Numbered from the stretch's first letter, positions 1-10,700 are shown. The stretch is 64,000 nucleotides of DNA from Butyrivibrio sp. (GCA_017446685.1 JAFSQI010000054.1:1-64000); one strand, 5' to 3'. Numbers and translations: made by a program. The notes: generated by a model from the sequence alone, not told the origin.

Positions 1-1
1 G

Positions 2-358
2 ACTGCCCGCCTCTGTGAAGCGGATTCCAATGACGAAACCACATATCACGCTATCTGGTCAAATCAATGCGTGGAGCTCTGGTTCCTGCTCCACTTCAGC
101 TTCCTTCAGTCCGATCTTCATCGGAGTGAATACTGGCCAAAGCTTACGGAAAAGCTCAAATCTCTCGGTGAGGGAGAATACCGTAAGAACCGCGATGATA
201 TGTACCGGATCCTGTATCCACACATGAATGACGCCATCACCAACGCAGAGAAGCTTGAACAAATCAACAAAGGAAAAACTTCTTCCAAATCAGCTCCGGG
301 CACAATGATCCACAAACTTGTCGAAAAGCTTACGCCATACCTTACCGCCCAAAACTGA
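2..358 (+). CDS. RloB-family protein, C-terminal part (cut by window edge)
   Basis: The reading frame is open from the first complete codon and ends at TGA 356-358, so about 118 C-terminal residues are visible. The motif SNQCVELWFLLHF near the start matches, from memory, the conserved 'NPCFELWLLLHF' signature of RloB proteins, and the tail is basic and helical. RloB genes usually sit beside AAA ATPases or restriction loci in phage-defence neighbourhoods; a nuclease-like role has been suggested but is not firmly established. The partner gene, if any, lies outside the window. The location next to a large - strand defence-like operon supports an accessory island. The family call rests on one motif block plus context, so it is likely but not certain. 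Confidence 0.7.
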   Translation, partial: TARLCEADSNDETTYHAIWSNQCVELWFLLHFSFLQSDLHRSEYWPKLTEKLKSLGEGEYRKNRDDMYRILYPHMNDAITNAEKLEQINKGKTSSKSAPGTMIHKLVEKLTPYLTAQN

Positions 359-379
359 TCCTTTTCATCCATAACAATG

Positions 380-426
380 AAAGACCTACACCTCGAATCC
401 CATCAAAGTGCAGGTCTTTTATTTTT
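380..426 (+). terminator. Rho-independent terminator after the RloB-family gene
   Basis: A 12-bp stem with one G-T pair (arms 380-391 and 408-419) is followed by T-rich DNA. It lies 22 bases after the stop of the RloB-family gene. The rest of 427-614 shows only AT-rich DNA with a short duplicated CTATATAAAA motif near 532-557. Confidence 0.8.
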
Positions 427-614
427 CATCAACAATCACCTTTACGCTCCAAAATCTATCTTTCCCTCAGTTCCCGGTCTCACTTCCTCTGCAACCTCAT
501 CCCAATCCACCGCCCGGATATTCTTAACCAAGCTATATAAAAGGCTATATAAAAAAACTGACCGCCGATGTATGTTTCCATTCCACCGTTGGTCAGCATA
601 ATTACTGAAATTAT

Positions 615-698
615 TTAAGCTATAGATTCAAAGATACCGCCTATAAGACCAAATACACTGCCTACTACGCCTCCTACACCCCAACCATGAATGCTCAT
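615..698 (-). other. Possible 27-residue glycine-rich hydrophobic peptide
   Basis: An ATG at 696-698 opens 27 codons ending at TAA 615-617. The peptide contains MSIHGWGVGGVVG followed by SVFGLIGGIFESIA: nine glycines spaced as G-x-G, GG and G-xx-GG between hydrophobic residues, with one acidic residue near the end. This resembles glycine-zipper membrane peptides such as leaderless bacteriocins or toxin-like peptides. No Shine-Dalgarno sequence is visible, and the ORF starts immediately after the terminator hairpin of the large operon, so expression would need read-through or an unseen promoter. The composition is unusual for random AT-rich DNA, but this is only a candidate. Confidence 0.25.
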
Positions 699-701
699 CA
701 A

Positions 702-738
702 ACAAAAAGCACATGGAGATAACAGCATCCCCATGTGC
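702..738 (-). terminator. Terminator ending the 17-gene defence-like operon
   Basis: On the - strand, an 8-bp perfect stem (GCACATGG with CCATGTGC, + positions 709-716 and 731-738) is followed by a T5 run. It lies about 70 bases past the stop of the FtsK-type gene and is the natural 3' end of the long - strand operon. Confidence 0.75.
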
Positions 739-809
739 GTGAAGTCATTGTACCACCAAACAAAGAAAAAAGCAGTGTTTTTACACTTTTTTAATATATT
801 GTTCCAATA

Positions 810-1949
810 TCATAAATTACCTGATTGCTTTAAAGCATCAATAACCTGATCCACCTCATCGTAATCAACATAAGCTGCCTGCGCATGTATAGGAACTGAA
901 GCTCCGCTGGTTGAAAACAGCATATCTCCATTCCCTAATAGCCTTTCAGCCCCTGTCCTATCAAGAATTGTCTTTGATTCCCGCCAATCAATAACTGTAA
1001 ATGACGCCCTGCATGGCAAATTTGCTTTTATATTTGGAGTAATTACATCTGAGCTTGGACGCTGAGTAGCCATTACCAAATGAACACCTGCTGCCCGTGC
1101 CAGTCTCGATATCCTCTCCACCAAGCTCTCTAAGTTATCTGGCGCAGAATACATCATTTCCATGTACTCATCTATAATTATGACTATGCGTGGAAGTTTT
1201 GCCTCTTCTGCAACTTGTTTATTGTAATCATCAATAGTCTTAACACCAAGAGACGAGAAAAGCTCATATCTGCGCATCATTTCTTTGTCGACTGTTTCCA
1301 TTGCTGAAAGAGCTTTGTATGAATCATTGATTATTGGCATATATAGATGAGGAATACCTCTGTAAGCTCCAAGCTCAACCATTTTGGGGTCAATCATTAC
1401 AAGCTGCACCTCTCTTGGAGTTTTTGTATACAGGATGCTAAGAATAATATCGTTAAGGAACACACTTTTCCCAGAGCCTGTAGTACCAGCAACAAGCAAA
1501 TGAGGTGCCTCTACGAGATCAAACACGAACGGCTTCCCTAAAACATCCATTCCTGCAGCTATAGGAATCTCACAGCCAGCGTTTTTGAACTCTTCGGTTT
1601 CCATAATATCTCGGAGTCCAATCGTTGCCCTTTCCCAATTCTTAACTGCGAGGCCTATCGTTCCTTCATTTTCACCCAATCCTACAATCTCTACCGGTGA
1701 AGCCATATGCACCTCAAAGTCAACTCGGTAACTCTTATATTTTTTTACACTTTCTCCCGGTTTAGGAATAACATTAAATAAAACTGCTAATGGAGTGGGA
1801 TATTTATCTGCTATCTCCCCTTTGATTTTAAAAGCATTAAACGTTTCCTGAAGATAGTCCTGCAATGCTATTACGTAATCCTCATCAGTAAAGCTATTCT
1901 GTGTATTATGCCTTTCTAATAGTGAAATGCTGGGAAAACTGTATTCCAT
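810..1949 (-). CDS. Soluble FtsK/SpoIIIE-type DNA-translocase ATPase (379 aa)
   Basis: The protein has a Walker A motif GTTGSGKS at about residues 155-162 and a Walker B segment VIIIDEYMEMM, followed by the ATQRPSSDVITPNIKANLP block typical of the FtsK/SpoIIIE motor. Chromosomal FtsK has four membrane helices and a C-terminal gamma domain; both are absent, so this is a cytosolic motor, as found in mobile elements and defence loci. The start at 1949 (MEYSF) is chosen because AAGGAG lies 6 bases upstream; a frame extending 8 codons further upstream has no such site. It is the last gene of the - strand cluster and has its own likely promoter. It probably pumps or remodels duplex DNA for the system; the substrate is unknown. 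Confidence 0.85.
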   Translation of the reverse strand: MEYSFPSISLLERHNTQNSFTDEDYVIALQDYLQETFNAFKIKGEIADKYPTPLAVLFNVIPKPGESVKKYKSYRVDFEVHMASPVEIVGLGENEGTIGLAVKNWERATIGLRDIMETEEFKNAGCEIPIAAGMDVLGKPFVFDLVEAPHLLVAGTTGSGKSVFLNDIILSILYTKTPREVQLVMIDPKMVELGAYRGIPHLYMPIINDSYKALSAMETVDKEMMRRYELFSSLGVKTIDDYNKQVAEEAKLPRIVIIIDEYMEMMYSAPDNLESLVERISRLARAAGVHLVMATQRPSSDVITPNIKANLPCRASFTVIDWRESKTILDRTGAERLLGNGDMLFSTSGASVPIHAQAAYVDYDEVDQVIDALKQSGNL

Positions 1950-2037
1950 GGCTTCTCTCCTTACACACCACATATACGCCTACCAGTATCAATCCCACAT
2001 TCCTTGATGTCCCCGCATACAAGGCCAACAAAACAAT

Positions 2038-2057
2038 AGGGGAGCCGTCGCTCCCCT
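2038..2057 (-). terminator. 8-bp perfect hairpin in the snf2-ftsK gap
   Basis: A perfect 8-bp stem (2038-2045 with 2050-2057, loop 4) reads AGGGGAGC-loop-GCTCCCCT on the - strand and is followed by ATTGTTTTG. It can act as a terminator or attenuator for the SNF2 gene. It also lies a few bases downstream of a strong -10 element, so it could form the 5' hairpin of the ftsK transcript. Confidence 0.55.
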
Positions 2058-2066
2058 GTGCAATTT

Positions 2067-2075
2067 ATTATAGCA
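2067..2075 (-). promoter_or_regulatory. Extended -10 promoter for the FtsK-type gene
   Basis: On the - strand there is a perfect TATAAT (2067-2072) preceded by TGC, an extended -10 box. No good -35 is visible 17 bases upstream (TGATAT), which extended -10 promoters tolerate. It lies in the 204-base gap after the SNF2 gene, the largest gap inside the cluster below the XRE gene, and suggests the translocase gene can be expressed independently. Confidence 0.5.
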
Positions 2076-2153
2076 TCATAATAAAGCAAATATCAGCCAA
2101 TACACACCAGAAAAGTATTAAAAATCAATAAAAATACCAAGTTCGATTCAACA

Positions 2154-5100
2154 CTACTGGCCTACATCCAAGAGACATACCGCATCCAAAGAATACGTAC
2201 CTACTATCTTCTTCTTCTCTTCAAGAACGTTAATCTTTTCTTCAACCTTTTTCTTCTCCCTTGCGATAGCCTTCCTTAAGCGTTCTTCCTTACCAGGATA
2301 TGCTATCATATTATTCTCCATCTCTCTTATTCGCATCTCAGATAATTTCTTTATCGCCTCTGCTCTGGAGCCAATTTTAATGCTATTTGCGCTTATCGCT
2401 TCTCCGACAATTTCTTCCTTTCTTTGTTCTGCAGCATCTTCTATTCCCATCCGAACATCATCAAAAGCTATAACAGAAATGTCTTCTGGAATCTTTGAAT
2501 TTTTCACTTCTTTAAATAGCGCCTTTCTTTCACTGTCACTTAGGCACTTGGTTAGCTTGCCGTCTTCAGAAGATAAGATATATTCAAAAGTCTTATTCTC
2601 ATAAAAACCCTTTAATTCCATTTCATAAACAAAAACCCAGTGCCTACCAGAAGGTATACCTTCCAAATTTGATGCTTTTGCTACTCCATAGAAGCTATAT
2701 TCAGGGTTGTCGGAATCCAGCGCCCTAATATAATCAATAATAAAATGTATCCATGCTCCCGATGGTTTAAAGAAAACTCTATTTTCGTCTTCATAAGCCG
2801 CATCGCCATCAAAATCGACGCATAAGTCTCCCTCACTATCAAGAAGTTTCTTGATCTCATCTCCATATCTGCCTAAGTTCTTCTTTTTCAGGTAAATCCT
2901 AAGTCTCTCACACATATCCTTTGAGACATGTATTGAAGCGCCTGAGTCTGATTCCAATTTGCACCAGCACCCATTCTGCTTTTTCAAAAAGCTATAAGTA
3001 AACAGCAATGATTCATGCGGAGTTATTCTGCTTCGTTTTATACTGCTCTCAAATTCATCTCGAAATGCCTTATCATTAACAAGCTCATATCTCGCCTCTT
3101 CAAATTCTTCTCTTATCTGCTTTGCCTTCTCAATACGCTGTTCTATCTCCTTTTCACGTTTTGACAATTCCTCCGCGCTGAAATCTCTAGTTATCATCCT
3201 GCTATTTATTTCCACAAGTTCTGCAGCAATTATTGGCTCCAGCTCTCCAACCAAATCTGATGCATCAGATATTCTTGAAAGGAGCACACGATTTATCACT
3301 TCATCAATAGTATCTTTAATACACAGATTACCAATTATTATCTTATCTGATTTTTGTCCCATTCTGTCTATTCGACCAATACGCTGTTCTATGCGCATCG
3401 GGTTATATGGCAAATCGTAATTTACTAATGATGAACAGAACTGAAAATCCAGGCCTTCTCCACCAACTTCACTAGCCAAAAGAATGTCATATGTACCTTT
3501 CTCAAAGGCTTTCATAATATCCGTTCTTCCAAGAATGGTAAAACCATCCTCATCCTTTTGGTTATTAGGTGTTTCATCTGGTGTTTTTCCATACATCAGT
3601 GCAACCTTATATCCATCAGCACTAAGACGACGCCTTAAATACTTCAATGTCTCTACATAAAACGAGAAAACAATAACCCTTCTGTTTCCTTCTGTGGCTT
3701 GCTGTATATTTTCTATCATTCCCTTAAAGACAGCATATTTACTGTCGTTCAGTCCTATAGCTCTGATTTTATTCAACAAGCCGGAATAACTCTCTTCCAG
3801 CAAAGTTTTCATAGATCTTATCGAAGAACTCTCCATGCCCATATCATCAGAAACCAGCTCTGCAAACTCTTCTTCAGGCATTTCAATATATCTCTTAACA
3901 TTCTTCTCCAACGCTATTATTGAGCTAGCAGCCATTCTTTCAAGTCCATTGAGTATAAGACCAAAGGCTTTTTCCGAAATCCCTAACATCTTGTATCTTA
4001 AAAGATTAGACTCAAGAAATGAATTGTATACATCCTTCTCCTGCTGCGAATAAACCACTTCAAAAGTAAAGGTTTCTCTAGTTACCCTATGCTCAATAGC
4101 ATCTCTTTTTAATGTTCTTGTAAATGATGAAGCTATAGGGTTAAGAGTTCCTATACATTTTTCAAAATCAACCTTCTCACTTACGGATAATGCCTTATTT
4201 AAACTTATAATTTTATAATACTTGTCAAAGTCACTAGCTATATAACTGTTACTATCAGCTATCGGTTTCAGCTCTCCCATTATTGTTTGAAGTGCAATCC
4301 TGGAACTCTGATCCTCTTTCTTTACGAGTGAAATGGCCTGATTAACATTTCGGATTTGTTTTAGTAAATGATTAAACACATGCTGATCAGTAAATAAAGC
4401 CGGATTTAGAATATGAAGCTGATTATATAGGTCATCGCTCCTAAGATTAAACGGAGTTGCAGACAGCATAACTACCCTGTCACTTGCCAGGCTTAAGGTT
4501 GCGCCAAACCTATGTGTATTCGTTCCAGGATTTCTATAATGATGACACTCATCTATTATAAGCAACCTAAAGATAGGCTCTCCAACTTCCTCTACGCAGT
4601 CTTTGAGCATTTGCTGATACTTCTCTCCTCTAAAAAGCTGTTCACTAACGATACTGTGTGGATATTGTACTTTTCCAGTTTCTTTTATTTCTGAGAGCAA
4701 ATATGTAAGCGACTTGCCATCATGGACAAAATAATCATCCATGAGAAACTTCTCCCGAAGTTCACTCCTCCATTTATTACACAGAATATTGGGGCATACA
4801 ATCATAACCGGATCATTAGCCTTTAGTTCACCTCTAGCCAACAACTCGTCCAGAATTATACCTGTTTCAATAGTCTTTCCTACTCCCACTTCATCAGCAA
4901 TCAAGAGTCTCTCATCAGAATCCACGCCAATAAACTTTAGCAGTGGTTTATACTGAAAAGGATTGAAGATTATCTTATTCCCCTGATAACTATACAGATT
5001 ACCATCTTGGCTTTCTGAGAATAGCCTATAGTATGCATATTTCTGGAAAGATTCTGCGTTTGCATATTCTGAATTTGCCACGGCATCTATGATGCAGGAT

Positions 5101-5270
5101 TCTTTATCAATATAAGGCTCTAGCTCAGACTCTTTATATCTGTTCCTTTTTCCATTTTGATAAACCATATAAAAAAGCTGATTCAGCCCAGGGCTAACAG
5201 AACTTATAGTAACAATCTCACCCGTTGCCTTTATCTGAGCAATCTGACCGGCTTGAAAAAGTGGTGTCAT
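2154..5270 (-). CDS. SNF2/RapA-type superfamily 2 helicase (1038 aa)
   Basis: The N-terminal ATPase lobe has Walker A DEVGVGKT near residue 127 and the DEAD-like box DECHH near 240, followed by SATP. The C-terminal lobe has EVGGEGLDFQ and motif VI QRIGRIDRMGQ near 632. The last ~300 residues include a charged coiled coil ending near the C-terminus. The arrangement matches RapA/HepA and the DrmD-like helicases of phage-defence loci: dsDNA translocases that remodel protein-DNA complexes. The ATG at 5270 is preferred over a TTG seven codons upstream because GGAGG lies about 10 bases before it. It follows the zinc-finger protein gene by 26 bases in the same operon. The exact subfamily is uncertain. 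Confidence 0.85.
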   Translation of the reverse strand: MTPLFQAGQIAQIKATGEIVTISSVSPGLNQLFYMVYQNGKRNRYKESELEPYIDKESCIIDAVANSEYANAESFQKYAYYRLFSESQDGNLYSYQGNKIIFNPFQYKPLLKFIGVDSDERLLIADEVGVGKTIETGIILDELLARGELKANDPVMIVCPNILCNKWRSELREKFLMDDYFVHDGKSLTYLLSEIKETGKVQYPHSIVSEQLFRGEKYQQMLKDCVEEVGEPIFRLLIIDECHHYRNPGTNTHRFGATLSLASDRVVMLSATPFNLRSDDLYNQLHILNPALFTDQHVFNHLLKQIRNVNQAISLVKKEDQSSRIALQTIMGELKPIADSNSYIASDFDKYYKIISLNKALSVSEKVDFEKCIGTLNPIASSFTRTLKRDAIEHRVTRETFTFEVVYSQQEKDVYNSFLESNLLRYKMLGISEKAFGLILNGLERMAASSIIALEKNVKRYIEMPEEEFAELVSDDMGMESSSIRSMKTLLEESYSGLLNKIRAIGLNDSKYAVFKGMIENIQQATEGNRRVIVFSFYVETLKYLRRRLSADGYKVALMYGKTPDETPNNQKDEDGFTILGRTDIMKAFEKGTYDILLASEVGGEGLDFQFCSSLVNYDLPYNPMRIEQRIGRIDRMGQKSDKIIIGNLCIKDTIDEVINRVLLSRISDASDLVGELEPIIAAELVEINSRMITRDFSAEELSKREKEIEQRIEKAKQIREEFEEARYELVNDKAFRDEFESSIKRSRITPHESLLFTYSFLKKQNGCWCKLESDSGASIHVSKDMCERLRIYLKKKNLGRYGDEIKKLLDSEGDLCVDFDGDAAYEDENRVFFKPSGAWIHFIIDYIRALDSDNPEYSFYGVAKASNLEGIPSGRHWVFVYEMELKGFYENKTFEYILSSEDGKLTKCLSDSERKALFKEVKNSKIPEDISVIAFDDVRMGIEDAAEQRKEEIVGEAISANSIKIGSRAEAIKKLSEMRIREMENNMIAYPGKEERLRKAIAREKKKVEEKINVLEEKKKIVGTYSLDAVCLLDVGQ

Positions 5271-5296
5271 TTTGCCATATCCTCCAATCAATAGGA

Positions 5297-7771
5297 TCAG
5301 TCAATATCATCATACTCGTTATACATCACAGCTTCTTCGTATTCATTCTCTTCAAAATCATTAGTATGAGAGAAAATAAATGATAATCTGATAAAGTGTT
5401 CCCACGAGAAAAACATATTTCTCTCTTCACCACCTACAACCACCTTACACACAATAGGCTTTTTAAATTTCACAGTTTCAGAGTCCTCATCGTTTGAGCT
5501 AACTTGATATGATTCTAGAACATTTTCCTCTGCAAGTTCTCCAACAAGGCACTGCATATCATCAGTATATTCACCAGAATCAATTATTGTTTCAATATAC
5601 TGTGCATACTGGTTTGCCTTCTTTACAACCTCCGAAAAGTCCTGCCCCATGTACCAACCGAATCGCATTTCGCCATGGCAAGACGGGCACAAACAAAATA
5701 GGTTACTCCTGGAATTAGCAAGATGATTTTCCTTTTCCTTAACAATTCTGTAGGTCCAAAAGTAGCTCTTCTGCTCACCCATTTCAATCCTGCCACCGCA
5801 CAATTGACATCTTCCACTATACTTAGCAGACAAAAACTCTCTATGAGAGCTAATCTTCACCGCTTTACCTCCGACGCCATAGCCAATTAGTTCATCACGT
5901 CTGCGCTTAAGTTCATCCCAGATGCGTTTTTCCTCACTGAAATCTCGAATATCCTCCAGATCAACCGTATCTCTAAATATGTTTTCATGAGATTTAGTGT
6001 CTTCGTGAAATGCCAGCCTAGAGCGAATATTCCTGACTAGATTAACGTATTCTGATTTCCAATCAATATCATCTACAAGCTCCGATGCTACATCAACTAA
6101 ATATTTTTCCTTGATATATATAGCTATCGCCCTAATATACGCGCTAGAATCACTTGATGGCCAAAGAAAAATAGCATCCTGATATTTATTAAAATAATTT
6201 GTTTTTCCTATAACCGCCAATCCCGCATAGTCATCCAGTGAGCCTTCAACTACACAGACGTTATCCCATATAGAATCCTTCTTTATCTTTTCCTTTATTT
6301 CGTTGGATGTATATGTATGCTTTATTACTACATTCACATACTCCTTCACATTTTTCCTATTAGTCTTCCCACTAATCAAGCAAAATAATCCACTAAAGCC
6401 ACGCGAAATAGCATTAATAGTATCTATCCTTTCAAAGGCTTCCTCCGGTTTTATAAGAATATCAAATCTAAAGTCCTCAATAAAATCGCTTTCGGAATAA
6501 TGATCGCTTTCAATAATATCGAGCACAAAAGGTGCTTCAAATTCATTAACAGAGTTGTTATTAGTCACATCATTTGTATAGTAACTAAGCACATTCCTCG
6601 CGAGCTCAAAGTGCTGTGAATATCCCCATATCCATCGGTAAAAGCTTATTGCATCATAGTCTATGCCAAATTGATACTCATCTGCCTCCAGTTCAACTTC
6701 TTTGAACTCATGTACATTGTGAATGTTTGACACAAAGCCCGGCTCTATCCCCTTAACGTCAATATGCAGGCACTCATATTTCTCAGTCTCAGAACTATAT
6801 ATTGCATCTTGGGTATCTGTGTTATCCAAAAAATCATTTTCAGAATAATATAAATCCCATGAAAGAGGGACAAACTGTCCTTTTTTATTCTTCAACAGTA
6901 TGCCTATATTGGCATTTGAATCATTAACAGCTTTAACCAATGCATCTCGATTCTCATGATAAATCTTATCCATAAAGATCTTATAACTTAGCACACATCT
7001 CTCATAAGCTGCATCCGCTTGAGAAACAGGAAATGGAGTATTATATCCAATCTTTTTCGCAAACTCTAACAGAGAAGCATTGACCGTTCCATCACATAAG
7101 AAATTACATGGAACTCCCATATCTTCCAGTAAAATGAAGGCTTTCTTCTTTTCAGAATCTATCAATCTATTCCAAAAAATCCTATATGCCACATCATCTA
7201 TGATGTCTTCAAATACGCCATGTTTCAAAAGCATTTCTCTTAAATTTTTATCACAATACTCGCCTGTAAAAAGAAATCTCTTACTTTTGATTCCAGCAGT
7301 TGCTTTCGTGAGTTTTACACTAAACTCTTCCGGATTCCATAGTTTTAAAACATCATAAGCACAGCTCCACCACGTCTCAGAATACGTCGATTCCATGCTC
7401 ATTCTTTCCAGCAGATTCTTAATTACGACTGAATCAGAAAAATCTGAAGCTAACCCGTAGTCGCGAAGCTTATTTTTAATCATATTCGCGTAGTCTTTTT
7501 CAAAAAGATCATCTGCAAATATCCTGTAGCTATCCGCTTTTTTCTCTCCATTGGTACTGTTATTAAGAAAATACCATGAAGTACCAGGTTCATTAAGACT
7601 TCCTATCTTTATACCTTCGTCGCTCTTGTATGGAAATATCATTAGCGAGGCCATTTCCTTTGCAGCATTATCTTTGTCTGCACTTTGTTCAATATGGCCT
7701 ATCAAATATGGCAATAACGCTTTTATAAATACATCCTTTTTATTCTGTTCTGAATACTGCTTATTCATCAT
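5297..7771 (-). CDS. Large protein with C-terminal HNH-like zinc finger (824 aa)
   Basis: Most of the 824 residues match nothing I recognise. Near residues 655-705 there is CQLCGG, and about 35 residues later NLFCLCPSCH, the two zinc-binding knuckles of an HNH/treble-clef fold, with the N before the second knuckle kept. The His-His pair expected between them is not obvious (only one His, in NHLAN), so it may be a structural or divergent nuclease domain. The start overlaps the stop of the giant ATPase gene by 11 bases, with AGAGG upstream, so the two proteins are probably translated together and may form a complex. The C-terminus is strongly acidic. A role as effector or DNA-recognition partner is inferred. 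Confidence 0.6.
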   Translation of the reverse strand: MMNKQYSEQNKKDVFIKALLPYLIGHIEQSADKDNAAKEMASLMIFPYKSDEGIKIGSLNEPGTSWYFLNNSTNGEKKADSYRIFADDLFEKDYANMIKNKLRDYGLASDFSDSVVIKNLLERMSMESTYSETWWSCAYDVLKLWNPEEFSVKLTKATAGIKSKRFLFTGEYCDKNLREMLLKHGVFEDIIDDVAYRIFWNRLIDSEKKKAFILLEDMGVPCNFLCDGTVNASLLEFAKKIGYNTPFPVSQADAAYERCVLSYKIFMDKIYHENRDALVKAVNDSNANIGILLKNKKGQFVPLSWDLYYSENDFLDNTDTQDAIYSSETEKYECLHIDVKGIEPGFVSNIHNVHEFKEVELEADEYQFGIDYDAISFYRWIWGYSQHFELARNVLSYYTNDVTNNNSVNEFEAPFVLDIIESDHYSESDFIEDFRFDILIKPEEAFERIDTINAISRGFSGLFCLISGKTNRKNVKEYVNVVIKHTYTSNEIKEKIKKDSIWDNVCVVEGSLDDYAGLAVIGKTNYFNKYQDAIFLWPSSDSSAYIRAIAIYIKEKYLVDVASELVDDIDWKSEYVNLVRNIRSRLAFHEDTKSHENIFRDTVDLEDIRDFSEEKRIWDELKRRRDELIGYGVGGKAVKISSHREFLSAKYSGRCQLCGGRIEMGEQKSYFWTYRIVKEKENHLANSRSNLFCLCPSCHGEMRFGWYMGQDFSEVVKKANQYAQYIETIIDSGEYTDDMQCLVGELAEENVLESYQVSSNDEDSETVKFKKPIVCKVVVGGEERNMFFSWEHFIRLSFIFSHTNDFEENEYEEAVMYNEYDDID

Positions 7772-10700
7772 CTACCTCTGTATATCCATACTCACCCTTA
7801 AAGAACTCTATCACCAGATCCTTTTGTTCATCAGTTATAGGGAAATAATCTTTCCTTCCACCAACAAAAGAGACAAAACGCTCCAAACTGTCACTATTAG
7901 CTGTATTTGCGACAATCATATTGCCACTCGCTTTTCTGCAGTTTTGTTCGAACCATTCATATACATCTTGAGACGGATTAGGAATGAACTCTATATACTT
8001 ACTAATAATACGATCAATACTATAGGCTTCATTTATCGAAACCATCTTTTTTTGCTTATATGTTTCAAACAACTTCAGATCCCTGAAAACAGAGCAAATA
8101 TTGTCCAAAGCATCTTCGTTTGCAAATATTTCAAAGAACCTTTTGAAATCAAAGGAAAAGTATTTCAATAAAAACACACCGCGATTATTATCTGCTAGTA
8201 TTTCTAAAGCTCTCATGAATAGTGGCACCGTTCCAAAGGCAGTGCTGAAAAGAATACGCCTCACCGCCTTATTAAAATCACTATCATCAACAATTCCATC
8301 TCTACCAGTAGTTAACTCTAGTGGAACGTTTATAAAAATAGTTGAATAAGTCCTACTCTCAGTAGGTAATGTACTGTAAAATACACCTTTTCCTTTGTTT
8401 GAATCATTTATTACTCTTGGTATACATACCTCCAATGCTAATGAATCCAAATACTGTTTTTTTTCATCTTCAGACATGGCCAAGCACTTTTTTCTACTCT
8501 TAAGCTCGTCCCTTGTCTTTTTATACTCTTCAACAGCGCCAGGTGCATTACCATCAATCATTTCACGGCAGCTCTTTAACAGCGGAAGTCTCACGAAAAA
8601 GAAATTATCCAGCATCTTCTCCCTAGAATAGAACTCATCACATCCCTCAAGTGTTATACTGTCTATTTTATCCATAAATATCGGAGAGACCAAAGTTCCT
8701 ACATACTGGCCATGCATAAGTGATTTCCATTTCTCTGCTATGTTTACCAGTTTGGGTTTATAAGCGTCGTTGACTGAGAAAAGCATTGCTGTTTTTCCAT
8801 ATACGTCGTATTTACGCACTTTTTCTTCATCTACAATCCATTTAGGAACAGTATTATTATCCGCATGAAGTTCGAAGAAGAATCCGTTACTGAAAATCTC
8901 TACTTTTTCAAAAAGTGAAAATACCTTCTTGAAGCCAAGTCCCTTTTCTCCCTCGCTCTCATCATGCTTAGATGACTGTCCAAAAGCAGTTATACTGTAT
9001 ACATTTCCATAATCAAAACCCGCCTCATCGTATTGGAGAAGCATAGTTCCTTCATCAAGGTTAATGCTCACATTCAAATTTCTTTGATGTGTTCCCTCAG
9101 CATAAGCACAGTCGTTGATATTTTGTAGCAATTCCGGAAGAACATAATCTATCGCCTTACCATTAGCATCATTAATGTGTTTATCATAATCAGGCACCAG
9201 CACTTTTCTTTGCTTTAAAGTGTCTTCTCTAAATTTTGAAAGTTTTTCTATATATTTGCGTTTTGAGTCCTTCCACTCCCCCTTTAGCTTGTTCTGCTCA
9301 ACGATAATAGCTACTAGACTCTTGAAGCTTTCATCCTGACCCTTGTATCTTTTCTGTACAAACTTAAGCATGCTGCTATCCGCAGACTCCTCATCTAGGA
9401 ATACATGCGAATCATCAAAAACAAACGCTGCATCACCATTACTCTCAACGCCAAATGCACTACTTAGATCCATTACATAATACTTGTACGAAATGCTTAA
9501 AGCATCATCTTCATCAAGCCATTTTAATGCTTTATCTATTTCATGGCTCGGATACGGTTCTACGGCCATGTCCTTAATAATTCTTAAATCCAAATTTTTA
9601 ATGTTTCTTATTTTTGCTGTCTGTACACAGACGCCTAACTCCCTATCTAGAATATCTGATAGCTTTATATCACAACTGCACTTATAATCAATCCTGTCCA
9701 CAATGCACAACGCTCTCAACAATGCCTCGGCATAATCCGCAGTTTCTCTTGCTTCACGCATTGTACAGAACTTGCCCGCCACATTTTTTAAAGGTTCAGA
9801 ACTAATAATTGGATGCTGGAAAAACTTTGCAAATAAAGCATCTGTACAATTGCCAATTTCTTCATATCGTATATTAAGTTGATAGGCATCATCATTTATA
9901 GTCTGTTTTAAAGCACTATCTATTAATGCAATCACTCTTTTCGCATTATCAGAATCAGTTCCATAGTTTTCCAGTAATGCTAAAGTAGTTATATTTAAGC
10001 CATAGATTCCGGCTGCTTGACGCGTAAAAAAGTCATATGGAGACCTAAGTCCCATATTTTTAATTCTATCCACAACAGTCTGGACATCTAAGTCATCATC
10101 CTTTCCTGCTGCTGCACAAATACTCAGCAAATCATCATGATCAATGATGTGCTTCAAAATACTGTTGTTCTGAGTTTCGATATATGCATCCCTAAATATG
10201 TTTTCAACAGGATCAAAACTTAAATCTAAAGCACAGTTACGTAAAAATGGGATACTAACATCACATTCCACTTCATAGTATATTGCAGCCTCAATTACCC
10301 CTCTTGCATCGTCCCAGTCCCTAACTTCTGAGTAATCAAAGCTATCATCTGAAAAAGCCTTGTGACAATCAACGATGCTAAAGCCGCTCATCCATGGCAG
10401 ATCCTTGCACAAACCCGAAATTGATCCGGTTTCCACACTGCGGTATCTGCCAAATGAAGAACATCCCGATGGTGCATTTTTTATCCAAACAACGTCAGAA
10501 CTATAAGCCTCTCTAGTCAGCGTTCCATCTGCCATTGCAAAAATATAGATTTTCAGATTACGTAACTCTTTGTCTCTACCCTCCGCACGATATATTTTTA
10601 GTATTTCATCGTAGTTATCCTTGAAATAAGGGTAAACATGCTCTCTTAGCAGCCCAACCTCGGATTCAATACTAATTTTCTCCAATGCAAAAAGATATTT

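Noticed and set aside
377..601. A 74-codon + strand frame after the RloB-family gene
   Set aside because: It starts at the terminator hairpin, has no ribosome-binding site, and its translation has no protein-like pattern.
7551..8171. 206-codon + strand frame antisense to the giant ATPase and HNH-like genes
   Set aside because: It overlaps well-supported coding sequence on the other strand and has no start signals or recognisable domain.
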